A stretch of DNA of 64,000 nucleotides from the NCBI RefSeq assembly GCF_020921035.1, contig NC_063157.1:22027015-22091014 (forward strand). The letters are read 5' to 3'. Both the position numbers and the translations under genes were made by a program. Positions 51,091 to 63,347 of this stretch are shown piece by piece. The DNA comes from Rhodamnia argentea. Taxonomy: Eukaryota; Streptophyta; Magnoliopsida; Myrtales; Myrtaceae. Within the stretch, counting starts at the first letter, position 1. Each line of letters opens with the position of its first letter. The notes beneath the pieces were generated by a model, which saw nothing but the letters and a program-made list of their open reading frames with translations, was not told the origin of the DNA and made no database searches.

Positions 51091-54000
51091 CATGTTTGCT
51101 TCTAATAGAACATATCGGATGCATATAGTTCTCCCGATTATGTAAATATTGCATTTTACGCAATTTGACTTTTTTGAAATCTAAAGCACTTTCATTTATA
51201 ATGCAGGAGCAAGAAAGTAGAGTTCGAAATATCTTGCAAGTCTCATGAACCGATTAATCTAGACGTAGCTCGTGCAAGTGGTCTTGACTTAGAACAATTT
51301 GCACATTATTAATAGGATTCGAATACATGACCTTCAATTCCTAAGTTAGAAATTCTCAAAAGGCCCAACCAACGGTATAATCTCAGAGGAGTTTATTCAT
51401 TGAACTTTAAACTGTCACGACATAAATATATTAACACAGATTCATCTGTATTTTTTCTTAATTCCATTAAATATTTTAAACATTGGTGGATCTTTATTCA
51501 TCTATTATATATATGTGTGTGTGTGTGTACGTTCTCTTCTGGCTCGCGAAGATTTGCATGGCACTCTGCATTAAATATCTTGTCTTTCTCGTTAAAGCTA
51601 ACCCTAAAACTAGGGCCTGGCAATGGGATGAGAGATGCTGACACATTCATTTTTTTTCTCTGCTGTGGCTGTCAACAAAGCAGGAGATGGACCGCGAAGA
51701 TCTCATCAAATCTTTACACACAATTAATACCGACCGCCATTGGGACCAAAACCAGACTAAATTGAAAATCTCCCGTAACCGGTCGGCCCTTCCTTTGCCT
51801 TCCCTCGTGGTTACGATCGAACCGTGCAAGTTTAGCTCCCTCCTCCTCCAAGGATATCGCCTCTCGGCGTCCGATGATGGAACGACGGTCACGGATTTGC
51901 TCGAAATAAACGGTAGACATGATTCGAATCGAATGTTCTGTCGCGGATGCGGAACTCTTATGATAACGCTTGGGAGGGTGTCGAGCACCTATAAAGAAAT
52001 ATATTCATCAAAGTTTACGTCGAAAATAAGAGATTTCATGGAATCACGCTACCTTAAAAATTTAAATTGTTAGATGAAGTGTAGCTTATTATGTAAATAA
52101 TTTATCATTCCCCTCTCGCTTAATATGGTATTTTGCCTTAATATCATATGTTGACATATTTAATTAGAGAGGCAAATGAAACCTGAAAATATTTGAACTT
52201 AGAATCGATGCCATGTAAGATATTGTGGGCTCATTGACACTTGTTCTAAAAATTTAAGCTGTCGGATGGAGACATGTTTTATTATTTAAATAATTTTATT
52301 TGAAAGTGTGAAAACAATTGTCACAAGTATGGATATGTATATTCCACAAAAAAAAAACTACTTTTATTTTTAATTAAAATGAGACGATAATGTGGTACTC
52401 AAGTCCAAAAATTTGGAAATTTGATCTAAAAGCGAAGATTAAGAATTTTTTTTAGCACGTATATAAAATTTTATTTGTAGGATAAAGCAAAAATATAATT
52501 GATTGAATCAGATATTATTGTTCGGACAAATGTATGAAAAATCTTATTGTAACGCGGCGACTTCGTTAGAACTAGCTAATCAACTCAACGCAAAGCGTTT
52601 ATTTCCGTTAATATTTAGGTATATAAATAAAAGAGCGAATGCAACCGCGACGAGCAATATGCAAAATCAGTTTTCTTAGGGGACCTTCAATAATATTAAT
52701 GATGAAGTATTGTGATGATACAATAACGTACGTTCTCATTGTTGGCAGACTAAGCTATTTTTTTTTTTCCCGAACAAAAACAGGAAGCACAGCATCATCA
52801 AAATTACAAACGAAAGAATCTGAAAAAGTTTTTAAAAAAAATGGAGAAAGTCCAAGAAAAATCATACAGATGATTTGCCGACACGTGTCTTTCTTCTTAT
52901 TCTTCTTTCTATGCAGACGTTTCTCAGCCTCACGTGCAACAAAGATGGTCACCCCATGGAGAAATTTCCCGACTTCAATCACTTTAAGTGCTACAAATTA
53001 TCCGCTCATCATGGATTATGGCAAGATGGGATGTGAGCCAAACATGTGTCCCCAATTGATCACATCACTAAGATTAGCAACGATGGGGCGGTCAAATAAT
53101 CTACCGATAGATTAATATTAATTTTCAACCTAGGTACGCGCTTTGGTCCCCCGACATCTCTTTCAAGTGTCACGATACTTGGAAAAACTATCGCGCGCTC
53201 CGCGACGTGATCCGTCGCAACTTTTGTTCTCATCAAGCAAAACCAAGCACGATTCGGCCTAATCTAATCTCGTCGTCAGTCAATCGGGTCACATCAATCA
53301 ACCCGGGTTGCGCCATCAATTTGCACCTTCTTCTCTCTGGTGTCTCTACCACGAGACGAATTGGATGACCGAGCTCTTGTGGACACATGCGAAATCGAAT
53401 TCGTTTGTCTCATTGAGTTAGTCAATGCAGCGTCGCTAAAAGCCAAATCAGGGAAAGATAGGCTCGTGGATTTTCCACCCACGATTTGTCGGGTCAAGAT
53501 CAAATTTTGGGTGGCAGAGAAAGTAAGTGTAACTGCCAATCTTCTTGTGTCTCTTTTCTTTTGCCTTCTTATGGATCTACTATGCTAGCTAGTAGAATCA
53601 CTGTATTTTTTTAAGAGACGTGATTGCCGTTGGATTCGGTGCACAAACCTTAACCGAGTAAGAGGGAAAACGAGAAAAAAAAATCGAGATATAATACGAA
53701 TTTAAATATATTAACTGCTCAACATTATATTAATTCTCCGACTTATCACTTTTTTAACATAACTCACATGTGCATCTTAACTGATTCATCTTAAATTAAG
53801 GCTATATTCAATAGAGCATTTTATTATAATTAACATATTTCATTTTTCTAGCGAATAGAGAGAGAGAGAACAGAATTCATTCATGAGTTAGTCTCAAAAT
53901 CTTTTGGTCTTTAGGGTTCTTCTTCTCCTGTTTTTATTTTTTCCTTCCTTTTAAGCGCGGCCTGTTTCTAAGTCGTGTGAGGATTATGAAGGCAAAAAGA

Positions 54001-54924
54001 AAGAAAGGAAGGGAGGGAGGAAGACATTAATGGAGGAGTCAAAGGGTAGTCAACCACGAGACACGAGGTCTGAGCCACACGTGTGCAGCGAAAGACGCAG
54101 GGGATAACTCCAAAGCGTACCAGAAAAGTTCGATTTCATTTCCCAACAACGCCTGCTTCGCACGAATGGGTTTTCCACCCCAGCCCCAGGCTTTGCACGT
54201 GCGGGTACGGCTTTGCTCTGGAAGAGTCAGTCCGATAGCGACCTCTTACCGCCGGGGGTTCGCATGGCCTTTTTTTATTATTATTTTTGGTCGGAGTTCG
54301 CATGGTCTTTAACCAGCCACACCACCTACCTATTGTTATTGTCGTATTGACCAAATCATTAAACCATCGATCTCAATCATCGAATGCATTATACTTTCGT
54401 TGCTCTCTTGATCGATGCAGTCCGGCCAAGTTCACCGGCCAGGCACCGGCGCAAGAGGCAAATGATTCGAGGTGAGCGATTTCAAGATCGATTTATGCCT
54501 ATCCGAATCGGATAATTAAAATTTTAAATCTGAAATATACCATGCATATTTTGAAACTCGGGACTTGCCCTTTCACCAGTTTTAGGATCTACTGAAGAGG
54601 TTCCACCTGTGTTTTTCATCCAACGATTGCGGTGAATATCGCAAAGAATGGAAACTCGGATTAATGGCTCTAGATGGCACACTCATCATCGAACGCCATA
54701 AAATACAGCAATATCGCACCAAGACATAGAATGAGAATAACACAAAGGTTGGCTCCAGGTTATAGCTCAAACCTATCCGTCGGAATTGATTTTTTGATTT
54801 ATGAAATTTGAAACTTACCCCGTATACCCTAGAACTTGGAACGGGATTGGTACCCAACCGGACAACCGGTTCGATTCTCCGACTTCCGATTCCACTCAGA
54901 AAGCGTGGCTAAATTTTCTAAGGG
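51091..54924. other. Gene desert, no supported gene
   Basis: Open frames at 51687-52073, 52639-53115 and 53340-53588 match no family I recognise and lack splice or codon support. A (TG)n run lies at about 51514-51528. A short G/A-rich stretch is at 53995-54022. Sequence at 53130-53560 is less AT-rich than its surroundings and might be an old gene remnant. Confidence 0.35.
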
Positions 54925-55382
54925 TTAATACCACGGAAAACAACAAGCTAGTACATTTGTGATAAATTTACCATAAACTGTTTTTTTAGCCACAAAAAAT
55001 TTCGAACTGGTGCACTTATAACAATTTTACTCCAAATCGGTACATCTGTGACCAATTCACCCTCCGTTAGTTTTCGTTAAATCTAACTATTAAAATGCTA
55101 AGTTGTGTGACACGTTGCAATTGATGGGTGTACCGACTTGAGATTTTTACCCTATATTTGTCACATGTGTATCGGTTTTGAATTTTTCGTGATGTTAACC
55201 CAATTTAATAGAGGGTAAATTTGTCACAAGTATACCAGTTTATAATTTTTTGCGATAAAAAAAATTAGTTTAGGATCTATCACATGTGTACTGATTTAGA
55301 GTTTTTTGTGGTCAAAAAAATAATTTGAGGTAAATTTGTCACACGTATACCAATTTATGATTTTTCATGATATTAATCCATC
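54925..55382. mobile_element. Inverted-repeat element with GGGTTAATA / ATATTAATCC ends
   Basis: The left arm GGGTTAATACCACGGAAAA, then TTTGTGATAAATTTACC, is mirrored at the right by GGTAAATTTGTCACACG and TTTTTCATGATATTAATCC. Internal phrases such as AAATTTGTCACAAGTATACC recur several times. It is non-coding and about 460 bp. Confidence 0.65.
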
Positions 55383-57721
55383 TTCTAAAATGCCACCGCC
55401 GCCGTCACGTGCTGGCCGCGTCATCTTGAATTCCGATCGGAACGCACGGATCACAGAAGAACGAGAGAATTTGGTGCGAGCAGACGATTGGAATCGGAAT
55501 TCCGCGGGCATATATAACAATCACATGCATGTGTCGTCCGGTGGGGAAATGACGGTTTGATTCCCTTTGGTTTGCGCGAAGAGAAACAATGACAACAACG
55601 CAGGAGAAGTTGAAAGAAGATGCGTCGGTGAAAACAGTGGGCGTCGCTACTGCGTACAAAAGTGTCCATGGCGTTTACCCCGGAAGAAGAGGAAGAAAGA
55701 GAAAAAAGTCGAGAAACGGAAGGCGTTCCCTCTTTGAGGACCCGAAAGGAAGGGGATTTGTCCGAACAGCTCAGTCCCGATTTGATGTGGATGTCCGGCC
55801 GGTTGAGAATATCCTGTTGAGAAATTCTGGGTCGAACTGATTTTGAACTTACTTTAAAAACAAAGAAAGAAAAAGAAAGATATATATTGTTTTTATTCGA
55901 AATTGACCGCTTGACAAAAAAATGAATTAACGAGAAAATTCAAAATATTGGAGATATAAATTACTATTGATAATGGAAATATTTCCCGTTGAATTAATGT
56001 CGGAAGCAATATGGATAATCATTTTCAGGTAAATACTTTTCAAATTATTCATTTTTTTGCATAAAAAAATAACATAACTGCAACCTTTTTTGTTGTGAAA
56101 GAAAGAAAATTTCGCAGGCTTTTAGGAACTAACCGATCCGGTGGATCGCAATCGGGGATCTCTGGTTCGTCATCGATTCTCTATTTGGTGATGGACCCGG
56201 CTCGGAAATTGATTTAGTTTGGTGCAAGTCGGGATGTGCAACACCGAGATTTAGGGAAGAACACAGGAATGGAGGGGGAGGGGGAGGGGGGTATTAGGAA
56301 GAAAGTTCGAAACGACGTCGTTTTCCGCTCGTAAGCTAGCGTGCTTATAGCTGGTGCAAAAAAACACGCCCCACATTCGCCAAGATGGGCTTTTGAGCTT
56401 CGTTCGATTACTCCTAAACAAATTTCACTCAGTCGGCCCAATGTCTAAAGACACCGCTTAAAGTTCAACGCCCCACAAAAAACCTCACTTAGCTTAAGAC
56501 AAGCTTTGATCGGACGAACGATAATCGTCTAATCGCCGGCGGAGTCGATGATTTATAATTGTGACAAAAGTTCTTTGCGGTTTTTATTTGTATGAAGAGA
56601 AGCCATCGATCGGAATCCGATTGCGGTGTACAATAGAATCGACCCTCTTTACACACTTTCAAGCGCGGTGTATAAAGGTGGACGACACACGGACAAGCAT
56701 TGGATCCTTTTGCCCAAAACGGATATCTGAACTGGTTTGTACGCATTCCATTGGGCCACGGAGGCCCAATAAGATTATGCTTAGGTCCTATTTAACGACC
56801 CAAAATTACTTTGGCCCAAAAGAAAAGAAGAAGAAGAAGAAACGAGACCCGACCCGAACCCGCCCGTTTTGCATTCCTTGACCTGATCTAACTATCCCAA
56901 GCTGTATGACTTTCGACAGATGCCCAAGTCGTACGAAATCCAACTTGTCATCGCCATCCGAGGCCGAACGAATTCGAGAGCTTCCATTTAACACGATATA
57001 ATTAAAGTACGAGCGAACCCAAATTTTCCTAACCCAACCCTCATGTCCATCCTCATCGAGATATTATGTTACGCCCATCACTCGAAAATCACATTCAATT
57101 TCATTAATCAAACACCGAAACAGATTAGGAGTCCATCGATCAGCTTTAATACCATTTGTTAGAAACGTGCAACGGAAATCTAATATCTTCGACTGAAGAG
57201 ATTACCAAAAAAGGCACAAATTCAAGACGGTCAACATATTACTCCTCTCGACAAAAAAAAAATATTACTCTAATTTTTTAATATTAAATTTTTTTAACTC
57301 AACTCACATGTATGTCTTGATAATTAACTAATCACAAGAAATTTTTGTTACTGTACTATAAATATTTTTAATTTAAATAATGGGAGATTGCTTCCTCCAC
57401 TCCGTGTCCACATTTCTCTCAATTACGCAACGACTGTCTAATTGCATTCACGCAAATATTATACCTTCCTTGAATTTCTTCCTCTTCTTCTTCCTCCCTT
57501 CTGTTTCGAATTCTTCACGTACTTCACAACTACTCCATCCTCTTCATCATTGCGCCTGCTTTCACCGATTGCCTTCAGCACCCATTTCATCTGAATCACC
57601 GTCGTGTTCTTCATTTCTTCTGTTGCCCCCCCGCCCCCCCAACTTCGTTTTTTTTTTTTTTTTCTCTTTGACTTGGGCTGTTTGTGCATCTGTGGATAGA
57701 GGGGTTCTTCAAGTTCAAGGT
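55383..57721. other. Spacer and Yippee-like gene promoter/leader
   Basis: No gene supported. The last 340 bp before the Yippee start is CT-rich, with poly-C and poly-T tracts at 57625-57664, and is probably its leader. The frame open from 57380 is only an upstream extension of the Yippee frame. Confidence 0.45.
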
Positions 57722-59992
57722 ATGGGGAGAGTATTTGTGGTGACTCTCGAAGGGAAGATCTACAGTTGTAGGCACTGCAAGACCCACCTCGCGATTGGCG
57801 AAGACATCGTTTCCAAGGTGGGATCTTCGGTTCTCTTTCTTGGTTTTCTTCTCGTTGATCTGCTGATCGTTTGGTGGGCTTTTCTTGTTGTGCCGAGGCT
57901 TTGTTCGGGCGTTGTCGCAGATGATGATGGGTTGATGTTCGTCACTAAGGACTAGATGCGATTACAGTGACGATCACGACGGGTGCTCGATACTCCGTCC
58001 TCAATTGAAGTTCTTGTTATGGGCATTCTTCATCATAAATAAAAAGAAAATGAATTAAGCTAAACTAGCTAAGAGCAACGACTGTGGCCCTTGAAGTTGA
58101 TGATTGGTGCAATGCCGAATTAAAGATCTGGTCTTAGTTTGAAGGAAAAAATGGGGCATTGAGAGCAGTTTGGGCCTCGAGTCTGTGTATATGGATGCTT
58201 TATCTGGAATGTCGATAAGATATTCTTGGAGTTGTATGTTCTTATTCAGCTGAAGCATTTTAGTGGTTCGACAGGGCGATCCTTGGCTTCTTTCTAGTTA
58301 ACATATGTAAATGCAAAATTGTGATGGCTGTATCCTCATCTTGGAAAAAAGAAATGATTGTTGTTTGATTCTCGAGAAAGGCGTTGCTTGGGGAGGTGGG
58401 AGGACCATGGATGTTATAGTCTCTTTCCGACTCTTATAGGCTTTGAGAAAAGATTGGCCTCTCACTCTTGCAGTTGTTCCCTGTGTCATCTTAAGATTTG
58501 ATCCTTGTTTGGTTTTGAAGCAAGAACTGGAATTTCCTTGTCATAATAGAATGCTATTGACGTTTCTTTGCTATAAGAGGCAGCCAATCTTAGAGTGGGG
58601 TTGTTAGTCCAAGACAAAATAATCATAGAACTCAGAATGCGCCGGACATTCATGATTAGAAACCTTAACTGCCAATTGTCCTTTTCCACTTATAGAGTGC
58701 GAATGAGGTCGTAATGCTTACTGCTCCATCAGTTACCTACTTGTGATCCTAGATAAGTTGAGAGAACTGTCATCTACCTAGCAATTCCTGATTTAGTTCT
58801 TTACCGAAAAATTTGGTTTCTCTAGGAGCAAACTGAGAATATTGAGTTCTACTAAACGGAGCAGTCTCTAGTTTTGCTGCAACTTACATTACACAATAGG
58901 ATGATTTAGTATGCTGTCAGCTCACTCGCGCATTCTGACATCGGGTTTGTTTGTGTTCTTTCGCTCAGTCTTTCCACTGCAGGCATGGGAGAGCTTACCT
59001 CTTCAACAAGGTGTAAGTGTTTCTTGACTTTGGCACCCTTTTGTATCGGTACATGTGTCTATTGGGAGGAGAAACTAAATGGATGCACATGAGAGTTAAT
59101 TCTCTTACTTTTTTAAAGTGAAAACATTTTAGCTTTCATCTGTTATATCAGTATAGAAAATCATGTCTTGATTGGGGGGAAGGGGCTTTTCAGTTTGCTT
59201 GATACATCCGAAGCATGTCACTGGATTAGGGCTCTATTTACTTGACAGTTTTGGCTTCCTTTAATGATGTTAGAATGTTCCTGAGCTGTCTAAAATTGTG
59301 ACTAACTTTTGGGCTTGAAGAGGCAGCCCCTTTGGCCATAGTCTGCGTCTGCAATTTTTTGTGTGTGTTTATTACATTTTCGAATTGAGAAATTAGGATA
59401 TCTGTCTGCAGGCATTCATGAAAATGTCAACAAGCTAGAGTGGTGAAATTGAATGATACTTTCCACTAGCATACTCAAATCATGGGTGATGAACAGTAAT
59501 TAAAAATTCTCTCTATCGCACGATTGTTCATCTTTTCAATTATTTGGCAGAGTGAATGTGTCTACTGGTGAGAGAGAAGAGAGAATGATGATGACTGGGA
59601 TGCACACTGTCGCTGACATTTTCTGCGTTGTTTGTGGAGCAATTGTTGGGTGGAAATATGTAAGATCAGGATGCAGCGACTTTAATATGATGGCTTAAAC
59701 ACACATAGTTTTGTTGCTCCAAGTGATTTGGGTGGTTTTTACAGGAGACTGCTCACGAAAAGAGTCAGAAGTACAAAGAAGGAAAATCTGTTCTCGAGCG
59801 GTCAGTAGACATTGTGAAATTACAGAACGGTCGTTTCAGTTGTGCGTTGGAAAACTTAGGGCGATTAAGGTTGTAGCAATTAAAAATGTTCTGTTGTTGA
59901 GCAGGATTAAGTTGGTTGGTCCTGATGGAAGCAATTACTGGGCCACTCATGAAGCACATATCATCGGGGGTAGCGACGCTGATGACGTCTGA
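57722..59992 (+). CDS. Yippee-like zinc-binding protein
   Basis: Five exons: 57722-57817, 58969-59012, 59551-59659, 59745-59800, 59905-59992 (393 nt, 130 aa, the normal family length). The Yippee domain covers nearly the whole protein. Zinc ligands are Cys16 and Cys19 (CRHC) and Cys72 and Cys75 (CVVC). Family signatures are [26 protein letters not shown] and [15 protein letters not shown], and the C-terminus ends SDADDV. Yippee proteins are small, highly conserved eukaryotic proteins with a fold shared with cereblon and MSRB. In yeast and animals a related protein belongs to the GID/CTLH ubiquitin ligase, and the plant role is poorly known. The start was set at [11 protein letters not shown], where family similarity begins, although the frame is open further upstream. 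Intron 1 is long (1.15 kb). Confidence 0.95.
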
Positions 59993-61369
59993 TTACCCGT
60001 TTGAACTCCCCAAATGTACATTCCATAACCTCCGATATATTCTTCTTTCAGCTAATGTGAATTTACTTTCGACTGAAGATTCCTTGTTCGGCAGCTGCTG
60101 CCACTTGCTGTCAAATGAAATGATTGGAAAACAAACATTTTATTGTTTCATTCTGATCTAAATTGAATATTCAATCTTCTCTTGTACGTTGCCATTTTCT
60201 CACGAGACTGGTGCATGTTCTTGCTGCTGGTTATTTGTGTGGTTGAACAAGTGATGATTGATCACGGACTTCACAGGGTAGCCATCTTAGAGCTATGCAG
60301 TGGCCTGGTCACGAGCTGGACACGAACCAAGGACAGGAGAATTGCTTCGATCCTCGCAAATTCCCTTTGTTCTGTCCGTGACTTCTCAAAGGATAATCAA
60401 GTAGATGTCGGAGTTTTCTCTCCTCCATTAAACCTCTCCATGGGCGAAAAATGAAGAGATACAGGCTAAGTCGGAAAATACTACTCTTGTACTTCCTTTG
60501 GCGAACTGCATGTACTAACTAAATACACTTGACAGTTGGGCAGACTCGCGAAACCAAAACACCGGTTATGAAAGGATAAATTTTTTAGAATTGGGGAATC
60601 AAGTTATAAACCACGCAATATTCGCATATGCCCTCGATGCCGATACCATAGAACAGTTCTTCCATATGCATAATGAAATGAGAAACAATGCTAAACTTTT
60701 CAAGCCCGAGTTATGCAAGCCCTTACTCAGACATCCCGGTCACAATCTACTTACTAAATTCAACGTTCGTTCGTCCGTCTTACTCGGTCTCATCAATCCA
60801 AGGTGCCCGGTGAACCTGGTCGTCAGCATCGGCGTAGCATCATCGGGCGTGCAATTTTCTTTTTCTCCATTAGAAGAAATTATTTCCGAGCTGCTCGCCA
60901 TGATAAAAAGCGGGCTTCTTTGTCCATTCGATCCAAACTCAGTGCATCAACCAAACTCTAGTTTTGGTCCAAACATCATCCGAACTCTCGAACTGCTTAT
61001 AATTTCCACATGAAGAACGCGACCTTTGCGCGAGTCAGTCGGGCCTGATGGATCCCCTTCCCGTAAAGTTCGGCGCACGTCACTCGTTTTGATTTCGCTT
61101 TTATCCCACAGCTCATTCTCGTTCTTTCTGGTGGAAGTAGTGATTCCGGGTGGTGGTCAATTTGCCACCAACGTCAATTTATCTCCTTGCTCTTGTCAAA
61201 ACCGAACTGCTTCTGGAGATGATTTGATCACCGAAATAAAAATCTCAATGATCGATCGATCGCCCTGTCACACCCAACTGGTCATGCCCGGGATCGTAGG
61301 AAGACAAATTCTTCTCTCTTTCCTTTTTCAGAAAACGACACAATTTATCCTTACAATATGATGACGAGA
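59993..61369. other. Yippee 3' UTR and spacer with unsupported frames
   Basis: Presumed 3' UTR to about 60170. Frames at 60182-60454 and 60591-61013 (140 aa) are open but match nothing I know and have no splice context. The second is less AT-rich than its surroundings. Confidence 0.4.
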
Positions 61370-61520
61370 GGAAAATTGTCCCTGAAAGTCCTAAAGCTAT
61401 TACTTTTTTGATAATTCAGTTCTAAATTGTTTAATTTTGCCAATTAAATTCTAAACCTTTTTACCTTTAACCAAATGAGTTTATTTAGTCAATTTTGACC
61501 GAAAATTGTTGACGTGAATG
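61370..61520. repeat. Fragment of family A inverted-repeat element
   Basis: GAAAATTGTCCCTGAAAGTC, TTGCCAATTAAATTCTAAAC and TCAATTTTGACCGAAAATTG follow the family A arm order. The partner arm is absent. Confidence 0.6.
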
Positions 61521-61836
61521 TCGATCACCCTATACGCTGAGGGTGAGTGATTGAGAATTAATCATAAGAGAGGGACCGCTCCACTATTTTGCTTTGATAC
61601 TAGGATTGTGTGACCAAACTAGATGGACATGGCCCAAATCTTTCTAATGAGTATTTTATATCCTTAGAGATGGTCGCTTGCACAAGCAGGCAACCGTGTG
61701 GATGGATCAAAGTTGCCTCAATAATTTCTTTCAATTAAATAGCAGACCAAATATCTCGTAATAAAGCTATTATATGAAATATTTACATGTCAATTATTTA
61801 CATAAATACAAAATGTTTACTTATTGCTGATTCTTA

Positions 61837-62273
61837 GGGTGGGTTTGATTTAGCAGTTGAAATGAGCTTTGAGGAAATGCGAATGCCTTCAACCTAAAGG
61901 GATTTAGAAAAATGCTAATTGCGTTTAATAAAATCTCATTTGAAAATGAGCTTTCGATTGAATGGCGTTTGGTAAAAGCAACATTCCAAAAGGGCTTTGA
62001 ATGCAATTTTTTAATTTTTAACTAAAAAAATTGCCCATTGCCGGACCGGTGAAGAAGATAAACAGTTAAAAAAATGGGCAAAAAAGAAAATATAAGGAAT
62101 TGATATGGTTAGTTTTGGAAGGAAAAAAATTTCTTAGCATTCGGCCAAATGCTTAAAGCTCAAGGCTAACATTTAGCCAAATGCCGACTTAAAATTGAAC
62201 CAAACGCTTCAGCATTCTCTCAATCGGCTTTGAGGGCTGAAAGCCCCTTGAGAATCTTGAACCAAACCCACCC
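61837..62273. mobile_element. Tourist-type MITE (PIF/Harbinger) with TTA target duplication
   Basis: Starts GGGTGGGTTTGATT and ends ACCAAACCCACCC, so the terminal inverted repeats are near perfect over 13 bp. TTA sits on both sides (61834-61836 and 62274-62276), the target preferred by PIF/Harbinger elements. The 437-bp interior is non-coding and partly self-complementary, with repeated 'gctttgag' and 'gccaaatgc' themes. Confidence 0.85.
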
Positions 62274-62515
62274 TTAGTACTTCACCCTTCTTCGAATGAA
62301 AATTATTTCAAAAGATAATTTTGAAAACCTTCTCCACTTTCCTTCCCACATCAATTTGCATTCGGAGTTACTATTAAATCCACAAAAAAAAAAAAAAAAT
62401 TATACCCTCAATCTTATCCGAAACCTAAACCATTCCCCCTTACCCCTCCGGGGCTCACATTCTTATGCCGTATTGCCACCAAACCCAACGGAGCACTTTG
62501 TGCACCTACCCCCCG

Positions 62516-62543
62516 CTCTCTCTCTCTCTCTCCCTCCCTCTCT
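62516..62543. repeat. (CT)n microsatellite
   Basis: CTCTCT tract with two CCCT interruptions. Confidence 0.85.
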
Positions 62544-62991
62544 GTGCCAAGGTAGGGCATGATCTCAGATTTGGGCCGAACTCGACATCTCTAGTCTTGA
62601 AGAGGGCAGAGCTTGACAAATCGACTCAGATCTAGGTTGAACTTGACAAATCTGAGTTGAGCTCGACACCAGCAGAGCTTGATAGATTTGAGTGGCGCTC
62701 AATGCCGGCGGAGGTTGATGAGGCACAGCTCAACTGGGGCGACGGTGGACGACAGTTGGTGGAGGCAGTGAAAGCGTCATGGGCGTTTACAGCACCAAGT
62801 GGAGAGGGGCTAAGCAGTGGTTGGATTAACATTTTGGGCAAGTAAGTTTTCATTGAGGGTGGATTTGGAACGGTGAGTGGCAAAATTGAAAAGAAAATGA
62901 CAATTTGAACTGGTGAGGACCTAAGCAGTGGGTGGATATCTTTTGATATCTACTCTTATCCTATGAGGATAACAATGTGAGAACAATGAGT

Positions 62992-62995
<4 letters not shown>

Positions 62996-63031
<36 letters not shown>
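62996..63031. repeat. (GA)n microsatellite
   Basis: Uninterrupted GA repeat of about 18 units. Confidence 0.95.
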
Positions 63032-63033
<2 letters not shown>

Positions 63034-63347
63034 ACTGCAATGATGGAAAAGTCCAAGAGAAATGCACAGGCAATCCCTTTTTAGGGGATTATCTATGTCA
63101 CGACACAAGAAAATAACGCTGCGCAGGGACAAGGTTCATCTGAAATTTCGTCGACTAAATCAACAAGTTCAATGGAAGAACATCGTAAGGCATAGCAGCA
63201 CGTGCTCACATCATACATCAATCAAGCCTAAGGGTGGCACTGACATTGGATCAGTCCTGAAAAGATGACATTATTCAGGCAGCAAATGAGCAGCCGCTTA
63301 ACATCACCTGTGGTAACACTTGCCTTGTTCTTTCTCGAAAAAATAGA

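Larger units (their letters stand above)
62277..63347. other. Spacer with microsatellites
   Basis: Includes a CT tract (62516-62543) and a GA tract (62996-63031). Between 62560 and 62700 the phrase 'gcttgacaaatc/tgagtt' recurs in tandem-like form (GAGCTTGACAAATC, GAACTTGACAAATC, GAGCTCGACACC). No gene is supported. Confidence 0.5.

Noticed and set aside
51647-52073. Overlapping frames on both strands (113 and 128 aa)
   Set aside because: Neither resembles a family, and the region shows no splice context. One strand may be a remnant, but I cannot support it.
53130-53560. Possible P450-like or kinase remnant suggested by WKNYRALRDVIRR-like translation
   Set aside because: On inspection no catalytic or family motif follows, and the frame breaks within 150 bp.
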